DNA from: Paraliobacillus ryukyuensis
Lineage (GTDB): Bacteria > Bacillota > Bacilli > Bacillales > Amphibacillaceae
Length of the DNA: 58,210 bases
Reading direction: 5' to 3'
Assembly: GCF_003315295.1 (NCBI RefSeq)
Contig: NZ_QNRI01000013.1
Location: 1 to 58,210, forward strand
The position numbers were made by a program, and so were the translations under genes. Positions 1 through 8,366 of this stretch are shown here, one piece after another (position 1 is the first letter of the stretch; each line of letters opens with the position of its first letter). The notes under the pieces were generated by a model that made no database searches, was not told the DNA's origin, and was given only the letters and a program-made list of their open reading frames with translations.

Positions 1-630
1 CTTAAAAATGGAGAGATCCAGTTAGAAGGACCAGAACCAGATGTAGATATAGGCGTGGAACAAATTTTAGCAGCCAAAGATGGTTACGATTATTTCACTG
101 GAAAAGAAATATCTAAAATTCAATCTGCGACTATCATATTCGGGGTGGTATTTTCTGGTTTTTCTTGGAGAGGAAGTAGACGCTTCTCTCTTTCTAAAAT
201 GCAAGTTAGTAAGATAAAGAATAATGTGAAAACCACAAGTAATTCTGTTAATGGTAAAATAAATAATAAAGCAACAGTTACGAAGGGTACGGGTAAAAAT
301 CCTTCAGCTTTTGCAGATCGTGCTAAACTAGAAGGACATTTTGATAAACATGGGAAGGAATTTGACCGATTATATAAAAATGCCGACGAGTATCTTGAAG
401 GTGCAAAAGAGGTTATTAATAATGGCATAAAGGTGAAGTATGAATATAAAGGTGAAATGAGGACAGGATATGTAAAGTTTATAGGAAATAACAAAAATGG
501 TAAAGCAAAGTTTGAATTTGTAGGTACTAATAATAACGGAGATATTACGACCTACCACACTCAGAGTGGCAAAAAAATTTGGAAGACCATTAATGGTGAA
601 AATATTCCAGTGATTAATCCAGCAGAGTAG
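1..630 (+). CDS. Polymorphic toxin, C-terminal part (5' end outside window)
   Basis: The reading frame is open from base 1, so the gene starts upstream; the GTG at 55 is only an internal codon. The visible part begins with a stretch resembling the pre-toxin TG linker of Bacillus polymorphic toxins (KDGYDYFTGKEIS). A Lys/Asn-rich linker follows, then a C-terminal tip of about 100 residues with HFDKHGKEF, an RTGYVKF strand and TTYHTQSGKKIW. Conserved His, Lys and Thr in a compact alpha+beta tip recall BECR-fold RNase toxins (EndoU/barnase/RelE-like). Toxin identity is inferred from layout and motifs, not from a match. The next gene 17 bp downstream is the expected immunity partner. A decayed copy of the same tip lies at 4707-5240 on the other strand. 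Confidence 0.7.
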   Translation, partial: LKNGEIQLEGPEPDVDIGVEQILAAKDGYDYFTGKEISKIQSATIIFGVVFSGFSWRGSRRFSLSKMQVSKIKNNVKTTSNSVNGKINNKATVTKGTGKNPSAFADRAKLEGHFDKHGKEFDRLYKNADEYLEGAKEVINNGIKVKYEYKGEMRTGYVKFIGNNKNGKAKFEFVGTNNNGDITTYHTQSGKKIWKTINGENIPVINPAE

Positions 631-647
631 GAAGGGAGGATTTATTT

Positions 648-1037
648 ATGGCGTATACGGCTCTTGTTAAAAGGCTAGACCCACAAATTGAGGAAGAAGT
701 GATAATTGAGATAGAGGGTATTGAATTTACAGGGTTTGCTTTTATTTGTCCTTATAAAATTGAAGTAGGAAAAAGTTATCCTGTATCAATAGGATTTACT
801 ATCTTAAATGAGTTAATGATTCGTGAAATCCAGGGAGAGAAGAAAGAAATAGAACGTATTGGTTTGGGTTATGAGTATTATATAAGAGGTTTGTTACATG
901 AGGATAAAATTGATGCAGGATTAGTTTTTACTGACGAAGATGAGTACTTCTTTGATTATCCTGAATTGATGGATAAATATATTGAAATAAAAGTTGACAG
1001 AATAAGTATAGAATTTTTAAGGACAACTACTGATTAA
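648..1037 (+). CDS. Putative immunity protein for the upstream toxin
   Basis: 129 residues, acidic, with no signal peptide or membrane segment, so a cytoplasmic protein. An AGGGAGG ribosome binding site sits just before the ATG, 17 bp after the toxin stop, and a strong terminator follows, so toxin and this gene form the end of one transcript. No family was recognised from sequence. The immunity role rests on position, size and acidity, which are typical of partners of C-terminal nuclease toxins. An alternative is an unrelated small beta-rich protein. Confidence 0.6.
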   Translation: MAYTALVKRLDPQIEEEVIIEIEGIEFTGFAFICPYKIEVGKSYPVSIGFTILNELMIREIQGEKKEIERIGLGYEYYIRGLLHEDKIDAGLVFTDEDEYFFDYPELMDKYIEIKVDRISIEFLRTTTD

Positions 1038-1096
1038 AAGGAGAAGAAGTTTAATTTCAAAGTAATAATACTCACAATAGTCATATAGCTAGCTGT

Positions 1097-1135
1097 AAAG
1101 CACTTGATTGCCATATCGGACATCAAGTGCTTTTT
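1097..1135 (+). terminator. Rho-independent terminator after toxin/immunity pair
   Basis: Arms AAGCACTTGAT and ATCAAGTGCTT pair perfectly around a 13-nt loop and run into a T tract. Confidence 0.85.
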
Positions 1136-1163
1136 AGTGAGTTATAGACAATACAAAAAATGC

Positions 1164-1199
1164 TTATGAAATTCATAACTCATGATGGTTGTACCATCA
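1164..1199. other. Two adjacent perfect palindromes in a gene-free stretch
   Basis: TTATGAA-A-TTCATAA (1164-1178) is followed four bases later by TGATGGT-TGT-ACCATCA (1183-1199). The rest of 1140-1476 shows no convincing gene. The pair lies between the toxin/immunity terminator and a recombinase fragment, so it could be an operator or a remnant recombination site. No function can be assigned. Confidence 0.4.
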
Positions 1200-1387
1200 A
1201 GGCATTCTGTTTTAATACATGATTTGTAAAAATAATAACGATAAACAGGTGAGATGACATTTTACACGGCAGGGGTAGTATGACATGGAATAGCTGACAA
1301 ACTAACGAGAATAACAAAGCTCGTGGCGATAACAATGGGTGAAGTATAAGAGTGTTTCCTTTACTTCTTTGGCTTATAAATAATGGG

Positions 1388-1417
1388 TTGTGTTTTTACA
1401 AGAGACGGTCGTATAAT
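1388..1417 (+). promoter_or_regulatory. Possible sigma-A promoter of the recombinase fragment
   Basis: TTGTGT and a perfect TATAAT are separated by 18 bp, ending 59 bp before the recombinase ATG. The -35 box is weak. Confidence 0.35.
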
Positions 1418-1476
1418 ACTGCTATTCGTTTAAAAGCGTTACATAAATTTAATTTTCGTAACGGAAGGGTGAAAAG

Positions 1477-1665
1477 TTGAACGTTGTTGGGTATATACGA
1501 GTCTCCACTCAAGGGCAGGCAAGAGATGGATATAGCTTGAAATATCAAGAAGAGGAAATTAAAGCATATTGTAAGGAACAAGGCTTGAACTTGATACATA
1601 TCTTTAGAGACGAAGGAAATAGCGGTGCCAGACTGAATGAAGATGAAGTATTAATAGAAGTATAA
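1477..1665 (+). pseudogene. Serine recombinase N-terminal fragment
   Basis: 62 codons with the hallmark start of resolvase/invertase-type serine recombinases: VGYIRVSTQGQ carries the catalytic Ser, followed by a conserved YSLKYQEEEIKAYC helix and DEGNSG. A complete catalytic domain needs about 140 residues and large serine integrases about 500, so this is only the first third. After DEGNSGARLNEDE it runs into unrelated sequence and stops. It cannot recombine DNA by itself. Together with the IS3 relic that follows it marks an old mobile-element junction. Confidence 0.8.
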
Positions 1666-1859
1666 ATTTTATAGCTTACAATGGATTTATGGTACAAGTC
1701 TAGAATGGTACTTAAATAAGTTTTTGGAGATGCCATTGAATTCCACAACATTTTTAACTGTTTTTTGTTTGGTTTTGACGCAGTGAAATCTTAATTCAAT
1801 AGATTGTCTGCAATATGTTGTGGTAGGGACTTTGAATAACGCTTTTTCTTTCGACGAAT

Positions 1860-2430
1860 GTGCTATATTCATAAGACGATAAATACGTTTGTGATTAAAG
1901 AAGGATCAAATTGGCGGTTCATATTCATGGTCATACGACGACCCACATAAATCGCATTCACTTTTTGATGAAGATTTTCCATCTCTTCTAATAAAGTTTT
2001 ATTTAGTTTATCATCATCTGTTGGTATTCGATTTAACCATTTGTAACAGGAGGCCCGTGCCACCTTTGCTATCTCGCATCATAACATAATAAAAAATTTT
2101 CTTTCTCGTAAAGTTGTTGAATTACTAAATAGCGATTTTCTAAACGAACACGGGTTATGCCCGCCCCTTTCCATCCCCTCTCACTTTTTTTAAAAAGCAT
2201 TCTTGGCTCGCAGACGTTCATTCTCTTTTTCTATACGACGTATCTCTAACTTCATTTTTTCTTCCGTAGATAATTCTTTTTCTTTTTTAGTATGACCACG
2301 TCGGTCTTGTAATGCATCCTATCTACCAGTTTCATATTTACACACCCATTGATAGACTCGTTGGTAAGATACTTGATTGGCTAACGCCTTTTTATAATAA
2401 CCCTTTGATTCTAGCATAACTTTTGAGCAA
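1860..2430 (-). mobile_element. Degraded IS3-family element
   Basis: On the minus strand, 2400-2200 encodes an IS3 OrfA-like piece: helix-turn-helix ALANQVSYQRVYQWVCKYE, an in-frame TAG, then QDRRGH and a coiled RRIEKENERLRAKNA. Further on, 2063-1869 encodes an OrfB-like piece with ASCYKWLNR and the YVGRRMTMNMNR motif (normally YGYRRM). Stops and frame changes separate the parts and the DDE core is missing. No terminal inverted repeats were seen. Confidence 0.75.
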
Positions 2431-2470
2431 CGTACAAAATATATCATGAACCATTAGATTAATTTACCAC

Positions 2471-2497
2471 TATAATTTTGTCTAAATTTGTCGATAT
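2471..2497 (+). promoter_or_regulatory. Sigma-D-type promoter for the chemotaxis receptor
   Basis: TATA, exactly 15 bp, then GTCGATAT. The Bacillus sigma-D consensus is TAAA-N15-GCCGATAT, so 3 of 4 and 7 of 8 positions match. It lies about 135 bp upstream of the ATG of a methyl-accepting chemotaxis gene, a class commonly transcribed by the motility sigma factor. Confidence 0.6.
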
Positions 2498-2631
2498 AAA
2501 GTGTAAACCTATAAATTACTTTTTGAAAAGGATCAATTCCATCTGAATATCTAGATAGCTCGAAACAAGCTACTAAAAGGTTAATGGAATGTTTCAATAT
2601 TTTTTAAAAAATTCAGAAAGGCAGATGATTA

Positions 2632-4317
2632 ATGAAAATTAAGACAAAGCTACTAATTATTATCTCTATTTTATTTTTTTCTCTATTATTAATAGGAGGC
2701 TCCTCCATTTTCATCAATTCCTCTACAATCAAAAAAAATGAAATTTTAAAGGATAAAATGGAATTTCAGAATGAAATCAAACACATCCAATATAGGTTAG
2801 CCGGCCTATCCAATGACGAACGTGGATTTATTATTACCGGGGAAGAAGATTTTACGGAGGGAATGAAAGAGAAGTCAGATGAGATTTTTTCCACTTTAAA
2901 AGAATTAAAGTCATTGGTACATAACCAGGATTATTTAAAGAATATTAATGACATCCAGGAAAACTTCTCATTATTTTGGAATATGAACCAGGAAGTAGTA
3001 TCTCAGTTTACCTTAAATCCAGAACAAGCAAAATCCCTTCACTTTGGTGAAGAAAGAACACTTAGAAAAGAAGCATTAGATCCAGCTGTAAATGCATTGG
3101 TAAATCAATTGGATAAGGATGTTGAAAAATTAAAAGAAAATGTTAATACGTATGCATCTGTAAGTGTAGGGCTAATCGTATCAGTAACAATAATCACAAT
3201 CATATTAGGAATTATTTTAAGTATACTCCTTCTTAAATCCATCATGGTACCTCTAAAGGGACTAAATAGACAACTTGAAGAAATTGCACAAGGAGATGCT
3301 GACCTGACCCAAAAAATTGCTGTTAAAAGGAAAGATGAGTTTGGTCAGCTTGCTACATCATTTAATACTTTTGTTGATTCATTGGCAAGTATAATAAAGC
3401 AAATCAGCAGTTCATCCGAACAAGTCGCTGCATCATCAGAAGAATTATCGGCAAGTGCTGAACAGTCAAAAGCAACATCTGATCAAATATCACAATCAAT
3501 GAATGAAATAGCTTTAACGAGTACTAGTCAAAACGTTACCACAGAAAAGAGTTCTAACTCGATTTCAGAAATACTCGATAGCTTGTCTGGTGTAGCAGAC
3601 AATACTGGCGACATTGCAGAAAACTCTTCTCTAATGAGAGGAAAGGCTGAAATGGGAGCATCCTCTTTGAATATGATGTCAGAACAAATGACATTAATTA
3701 ATCAATCTGTCCAAGAAGCTGAAAATGGCTTAAGGGTATTAGTCAACAGCACAACCGAGATTAGTAATATTACCTCACTCATTTCTGCTATCTCGGAACA
3801 AACAAACCTTCTTGCTTTAAACGCAGCTATTGAAGCAGCAAGGGCCGGGGAACATGGGAAAGGTTTTTCTGTTGTAGCAGAAGAAGTTCGTAAACTTGCT
3901 GATGAGACAAATAAATCAGCAAGTCATATAAAACTCTTGGTCTCCAATATCGAAACTGATTCAACCGATACTTCAAATAATATTAAAAATGTCCAACAAA
4001 ATGTGGATTCAGGTATAAATTTAGCTTTTGAAACAAAACAACAATTTAGTGAAATATTAAGTCTTATTGAACAAGTAACCTCTCAAATTCAAGAGGTTGC
4101 TGCTGCAACGCAGCAACTAACTGCAGGAGTTGAAGTTATTCAAAATACCTTTGCAACACTAGAAATCGGATCCAAAGAAATATCTTCCAGTTCTGAGGAG
4201 GTTGCTTCAGCAACGAAGGTACAATTTGGATCAATGGCAGAGATATCTCATGCAGCTGCTTCTCTTTCATATTTGGCTGAGGATTTACAAAAAGTTGTAA
4301 GTCGCTTTAAGTATTAA
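2632..4317 (+). CDS. Methyl-accepting chemotaxis protein
   Basis: 561 residues. A membrane segment (about 7-28) is followed by an extracellular helical domain of about 145 residues with the [19 protein letters not shown] motif typical of CHASE3 sensors. A second membrane segment (about 178-202), a HAMP linker (about 200-255) and a long cytoplasmic coiled coil complete it. The hairpin tip (about 384-425) contains [19 protein letters not shown] and [16 protein letters not shown], the CheA/CheW contact region. It should transmit a ligand signal to the CheA kinase at the cell pole. It has its own sigma-D-like promoter and terminator and no chemotaxis genes beside it, so it is a monocistronic receptor. 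The ligand is unknown. Confidence 0.95.
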   Translation: MKIKTKLLIIISILFFSLLLIGGSSIFINSSTIKKNEILKDKMEFQNEIKHIQYRLAGLSNDERGFIITGEEDFTEGMKEKSDEIFSTLKELKSLVHNQDYLKNINDIQENFSLFWNMNQEVVSQFTLNPEQAKSLHFGEERTLRKEALDPAVNALVNQLDKDVEKLKENVNTYASVSVGLIVSVTIITIILGIILSILLLKSIMVPLKGLNRQLEEIAQGDADLTQKIAVKRKDEFGQLATSFNTFVDSLASIIKQISSSSEQVAASSEELSASAEQSKATSDQISQSMNEIALTSTSQNVTTEKSSNSISEILDSLSGVADNTGDIAENSSLMRGKAEMGASSLNMMSEQMTLINQSVQEAENGLRVLVNSTTEISNITSLISAISEQTNLLALNAAIEAARAGEHGKGFSVVAEEVRKLADETNKSASHIKLLVSNIETDSTDTSNNIKNVQQNVDSGINLAFETKQQFSEILSLIEQVTSQIQEVAAATQQLTAGVEVIQNTFATLEIGSKEISSSSEEVASATKVQFGSMAEISHAAASLSYLAEDLQKVVSRFKY

Positions 4318-4328
4318 AAGATATACCA

Positions 4329-4379
4329 AAAAGCAGTAAAGAAATATGATCAACTGATCAAGTTTCTTTACTACTTTTT
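4329..4379 (+). terminator. Terminator of the chemotaxis receptor gene
   Basis: AGTAAAGAAA pairs with TTTCTTTACT around an 18-nt loop; A-rich before, TACTTTTTA after. Confidence 0.8.
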
Positions 4380-4394
4380 AAATTGGAGGCTCAA

Positions 4395-4712
4395 TTTTGA
4401 GGAGAAAATCACTGCTAAGATTGTTGCTCCAGCACATCGGGCAAAGAGACTTGGACTTATTTATATATGGGGATTAGTTCTTCTTCACTTGTGATGGGAG
4501 GCCACTTGAGATTTTAGTTTCCGATACATTTGATTGGTGCGCTGTCTGATTCGATCGGTACACATAAGAGCATCTTAACAGTCATTATTTTATTTGTGGC
4601 TGTCTTCTTCTTATTGCCAATCACTATTTTTTTACTTGTTTTATTTATACCCATTATAATTATCTGGGCGGCATTAAGCTGGAGTGTATCTCCACCACAG
4701 CAGAACTATTTC
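4395..4712 (+). pseudogene. MFS drug-efflux permease relic
   Basis: Successive frames read VAPAHRAKRLGLIY, SSLVMGGPLEILVSDTFDW, then ALSDSIGTHKSILTV and a membrane segment ending IIIIWAALSWSVSPPQQN. These are internal pieces of a DHA1-type major facilitator permease, in order but with frameshifts and a deletion. The 5' and 3' thirds are absent. The frame runs directly into antisense toxin-relic sequence at about 4710, a recombination junction. Confidence 0.6.
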
Positions 4713-5240
4713 TTACAAACTCAAATTTTGCTTTCCCTTACGAGAGTTACCCATAAACTTTATATAACCTGTTCGAGTTTCACCTTTATATTGACATCCC
4801 ACCTTTATGCCACTAGTCATAACTTCCTTAGCACCTTGTATATTTTCATTACTATAAACACCATGGAATTCTTTGTTTTTAACAGCATGATTTTCAGAAT
4901 GAGACTTTAGTAAGTCTCTAGAAGCAAAATTACCCACCCCCTTAGTAATTCTTTCTTTACTATTAATTGAACCATGCACATGTTTGTTTGTCGTTTTCCT
5001 ATTATTTCTGAGCTTAGTAGCTTGTACTTTACTTATCTTTAAACTTCTTCTTCTCTTTCAAGAAAAAGAAGAAGCCATTCTGCTATAACGATACTTGAAG
5101 CATGTGATCCTGATATTTTTTCACCTGTCCAATACTGGTTCTGGGCGTTCCAACTTGATCTCCCCCTTTTTGATGGCTTCCTTATAAGCTACCGTAGCTT
5201 TAGCTGCCTCTCGATCTGTTTCCCTATCTGGTAATATAGA
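4707..5240 (-). pseudogene. Decayed copy of the polymorphic-toxin C-terminus
   Basis: Reading leftwards, the minus strand gives KKGEIKLERPEP, then FS-stop-KRRRSLKISKVQ, then GAKEVMTSGIKVGCQYKGE and TRTGYIKFMGNSRKGK. These are the same blocks, in the same order, as the intact toxin at 1-630 (NGEIQLEGPEP, GAKEVINNGIKVKYEYKGE, RTGYVKFIGN). A TGA replaces the TGG of FSW, the TG-linker is deleted and the end is lost after KGKQNLSL. It is an orphan toxin module. Confidence 0.75.
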
Positions 5241-5425
5241 ACATGAGGGTAATATGGATGTATCATATCCCGGTTCATATGAGTAAGTAATGTAGGAATA
5301 TTGAATATTGATGGCGAAGTTTGTTTATTTGTGAAGGATTTAAAAAGTAACAAATAGATGTATTGTCATCGGTATTTGGTTATGCAGCGTTATTAATTCA
5401 AAACTTTAGATTGAGGAGTGAAAAA

Positions 5426-5926
5426 ATGAAAGCCAGAACCTATAAAATAATAATCAAATTGTTCAGTCTTATTTTATTAGTAAGTTGTGGAAGTGTTAAT
5501 AAAATGAACTTTTATGAACAAACAAGTAGTACAGAATTAAACGAGGAAGTAAATACGATTAAAATAGGTTCAAGTGAATTAGAAGTGAAAGAAGTTTTGG
5601 GAGAACCGGATTCTACTGAAGAAATAGAGAATGGGACACAGTTAATTTATGGAGATTCAACAGACAGCAATCTGGAATTTCAAATTGAAAAAGGTACCAT
5701 ACAACGTTATTTTTTCTCCGATGAACAATATAATAAAAACAAGAATGTAGCAATCGGCAGCACTAGACAAGACATAATTACGAAATATGGGGAAAATTAT
5801 TATACACGAGATGATTCAGGTACTGAAGTTTTAGGTTATTTTGATAAATATAAAGGAATAGATATCGAATTTTCACTAGATGAAGGAAAAATTATTGGTA
5901 TTGAAGTATCAAAGATTAATATATAA
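5426..5926 (+). CDS. Lipoprotein with SmpA/OmlA (BamE)-like repeats
   Basis: 166 residues from the ATG at 5426, chosen because GAGGAG precedes it and the signal peptide starts there; an in-frame ATG at 5363 adds 21 residues without a ribosome site. The signal peptide ends in a lipobox (LLVSCG), so the protein should be anchored outside the membrane. Two similar blocks follow: IKIGSSELEVKEVLGEPDST and VAIGSTRQDIITKYGENYY. Each resembles the G-x-T/S-x2-[DE]-[VI] start of SmpA/OmlA folds. It stands alone with its own terminator. Its role is unknown, perhaps envelope stress or protein-protein contact. Confidence 0.75.
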   Translation: MKARTYKIIIKLFSLILLVSCGSVNKMNFYEQTSSTELNEEVNTIKIGSSELEVKEVLGEPDSTEEIENGTQLIYGDSTDSNLEFQIEKGTIQRYFFSDEQYNKNKNVAIGSTRQDIITKYGENYYTRDDSGTEVLGYFDKYKGIDIEFSLDEGKIIGIEVSKINI

Positions 5927-5985
5927 TGTTCTTTTTTTGACAGAAGGTGTGCTATTACATGAAATCTAAATAGTTCTATATAAAT

Positions 5986-6014
5986 AAAAACCTGGCTTCC
6001 CCGCCAGGTTTTTA
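5986..6014 (+). terminator. Terminator after the lipoprotein gene
   Basis: AAAACCTGGC-TTCCCC-GCCAGGTTTTT, a textbook hairpin with T tail. The gap from here to 6340 holds no gene that I can see. Confidence 0.85.
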
Positions 6015-6340
6015 TTGTGAAGAGAATTACCTTATATAAAATCACCTAACATATGTCACAAATATAATAATTGGAAATATTTTTTAACCATTATTCAAAA
6101 TTAAACAATACGGGATAGTAACACCTGTAAAAGTGGCTCATGGTCTGAGGCGGTTATAGTAGACTTATTAATTAATAGCAGATCCAAGAGGTTAGAATTA
6201 ATGAGTCAATCTCTCTAACGATTTACATTCGAATGTTTCTCAAGGCATTAAAATAACAACGAAACAAACATAATATTGTTTATGCTTGTAGGCTCTTACG
6301 TTAACAAATCTATTAATAATAGCTCGCTATTGTAACCAAC

Positions 6341-6366
6341 TTTTCACTCGATTTCCATGCTATAAT
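6341..6366 (+). promoter_or_regulatory. Extended -10 promoter of the LytTR gene
   Basis: TGCTATAAT gives a TGn-TATAAT extended -10; no good -35 box is present. It ends 45 bp before the start codon. Confidence 0.5.
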
Positions 6367-6410
6367 GAAACAAAGCTAAATTAGCAACCCATTTAATAGG
6401 AGTCTACAGT

Positions 6411-7364
6411 ATGATGAATTTTACAATAAACAGAGAAATAATGAATAGTGAGTTACTTCCACCCTTTTCCCTTACTATTGAAGGGGAGCATACGACTACA
6501 ATATATAGTGATATGGAGATGCAATTAGAATTTATCAAGTCGTTACAAGATACAGAGGATGTTAAGGTCTTTGATCTTCAAGAAGGGCTATATCAACGGC
6601 TAACAGTAGAAGATAATATTGCTTTTTTTCGGAAATGGTTTAGATCTAAAATGTCTCTTCCTGAAGTCCTCGTGATGTTTGAGTTGCAATATAGTGCAAA
6701 AAAACCTTTATATAAGTGTTCCAAGTCAGAAGTTCGTCGGGTGTATTATGCAAAGTATTTGATGTCTGGTGTTTCGCCGATGCTTTTTCATGAGCCGGTT
6801 CAAGGGGTAGATGTGAATACAACGAATTCATTTATTCAATTGTTGCAACGGTTAAAGTCGTGTCATATTCCAGTCCTTGTTTTAGTATCGAATCTGGAAC
6901 ATGCCATTATGCTAGGGGATGTTGCGTACAAGCTTCATCAGCATGCACTCTCACCAGTAGAAATGGATGAGGGAGAAGATGAAACAAAAGAAGAAGCAGA
7001 TGATCTAGGTTTGAAAAGGCATAACAATCTATTTAAAATACCGGCCAAAGTAGATGATAAGGTAATTCTTTTTGACCCTTTGGAGATTGATTATATGGAG
7101 AGTCAAGATGGCAAGGCAATGATTGTCGTAAATGATCAAACATATGCGATGGATACGACACTTGCAGAGATGGAGAAACAATTAGAAGTTTACGGGTTTT
7201 ATCGTTGTCACCGTTCTTATATTGTTAATTTACAAAAAGTCCGTGAGATTATTACATGGTCAAAAAATACATATTCCTTACGTATTGATAATAAGTCCCA
7301 GTCTACCATTCCGTTATCACGAACAAAAATTCAAGATATCCAGGAGAAGTTCAGCCTAAAATAA
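6411..7364 (+). CDS. LytTR regulator with a degenerate ABC-ATPase-like N-terminus
   Basis: 317 residues. The last third (about 205-315) is a LytTR DNA-binding domain: KVILFDPLEIDYMESQDGKA, FYRCHRSYIVNLQKV and a final IPLSRTKIQDI helix. The first 185 residues resemble a worn-out ABC ATPase: VEDNIAFFRKWF matches the Q-loop helical region, and SGVSPMLFHEPVQGVD matches a Walker B/D-loop segment with the catalytic LDEP changed to FHEP. No Walker A P-loop is present. It is probably a one-component regulator whose N-terminus senses or mimics an ABC subunit. It precedes an ABC transporter operon with a LytTR-type direct repeat in the leader, so it likely controls that operon. Confidence 0.85.
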   Translation: MMNFTINREIMNSELLPPFSLTIEGEHTTTIYSDMEMQLEFIKSLQDTEDVKVFDLQEGLYQRLTVEDNIAFFRKWFRSKMSLPEVLVMFELQYSAKKPLYKCSKSEVRRVYYAKYLMSGVSPMLFHEPVQGVDVNTTNSFIQLLQRLKSCHIPVLVLVSNLEHAIMLGDVAYKLHQHALSPVEMDEGEDETKEEADDLGLKRHNNLFKIPAKVDDKVILFDPLEIDYMESQDGKAMIVVNDQTYAMDTTLAEMEKQLEVYGFYRCHRSYIVNLQKVREIITWSKNTYSLRIDNKSQSTIPLSRTKIQDIQEKFSLK

Positions 7365-7416
7365 GTACTGTTCAGCTCTCATAGTGGTATGTTCACCTTA
7401 TTTTTATTGGGAATCC

Positions 7417-7456
7417 GGTACATTTTAACGATGCTATGGTACATTTCGAACGAATT
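7417..7456 (+). promoter_or_regulatory. Candidate LytTR operator (direct repeat)
   Basis: GGTACATTTTAACGA (7417) recurs as GGTACATTTCGAACGA (7439), 22 bp apart, about two helical turns. LytTR proteins bind direct repeats with this spacing. It lies 60-100 bp upstream of the ABC transporter start and just downstream of the LytTR gene. Confidence 0.6.
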
Positions 7457-7517
7457 TGGCTGCGTCCCTTATGAATCTCTCTTATGATGAGTGTAGATCA
7501 TTGAAGGAGGGATTCGA

Positions 7518-8366
7518 TTGGAAAATTCAATTGAAGTTGTGGAGATACAGAAGACATTTCAACAGCAAACAGCTATAGAAGATGTGTCTTTTCAGGTGAA
7601 GAAGGGTGAAATTTTTGGATTACTTGGCCCGAGTGGTTCGGGAAAAACAACGACGATTAAAATGTTAACAGGTGAGCTTGGGCAAACAGTGGGGAAAATA
7701 AAGGTGCTTGGGATGGAATCCGATCAGATCGGATCTGCAGAATTTAAAGCGAAGATAGGCATTCTGTCCGACAACAGTTCGTTATATGAACGATTGACGA
7801 TCTATGATAATTTGAAACTATTTTGTCGGCTGTATAACGCACCGATGCGTCGGATTGACGCTATTTTGCGTGATGTGAATTTGCACGGAGAGAAAAGTAA
7901 AACGGTTTCCAAGTTGTCAAAAGGAATGAAACAACGGGTATTGCTGGCTAAAGCGTTGATTCACGAGCCTGAACTTGTGTTTTTGGATGAGCCGACATCT
8001 GCATTAGACCCAGGAAATGCAGCGCATATTCATCAAGGGTTGCGCAGATTGAATGAAGCAGGAACGACGATCTTTATTACCACGCATAATATGGAGGAAG
8101 CAAGTGCGTTGTGTGATCGGGTTACTTTCTTGAATCACGGTAAAATAGTAGAGCTGGATCGACCGGGAGAGTTGCAATACAAATATTCGACGCATGCTTT
8201 TCATGTGGAAACGTTTGATGGTGAACAATTGGTGATCAACAATACACCAGATCAAGCAGAGCGCATTAAGGAACTTATTGCGACGAACCAAATGAAAGCA
8301 ATACATACGGATGAGCCTACATTAGGACAGGTCTTTCTGAAAGTGACTGGGGAGGAGTTAGTGTAA
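7518..8366 (+). CDS. ABC transporter ATP-binding protein
   Basis: 282 residues from a TTG start with GGAGGG eight bases upstream. All nucleotide-binding motifs are intact: Walker A GPSGSGKTTT (about 37-46), signature VSKLSKGMKQR, Walker B LVFLDEPTSALDP and the H-loop TTHNMEEA. The C-terminal 70 residues match the accessory domain of CcmA/NatA/drug-type exporters. Its stop codon overlaps the ATG of the permease gene, so the two are translated together. It powers an ABC-2 type exporter of unknown substrate, possibly a peptide antibiotic or drug. The adjacent LytTR gene is the probable regulator. Confidence 0.93.
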   Translation: MENSIEVVEIQKTFQQQTAIEDVSFQVKKGEIFGLLGPSGSGKTTTIKMLTGELGQTVGKIKVLGMESDQIGSAEFKAKIGILSDNSSLYERLTIYDNLKLFCRLYNAPMRRIDAILRDVNLHGEKSKTVSKLSKGMKQRVLLAKALIHEPELVFLDEPTSALDPGNAAHIHQGLRRLNEAGTTIFITTHNMEEASALCDRVTFLNHGKIVELDRPGELQYKYSTHAFHVETFDGEQLVINNTPDQAERIKELIATNQMKAIHTDEPTLGQVFLKVTGEELV

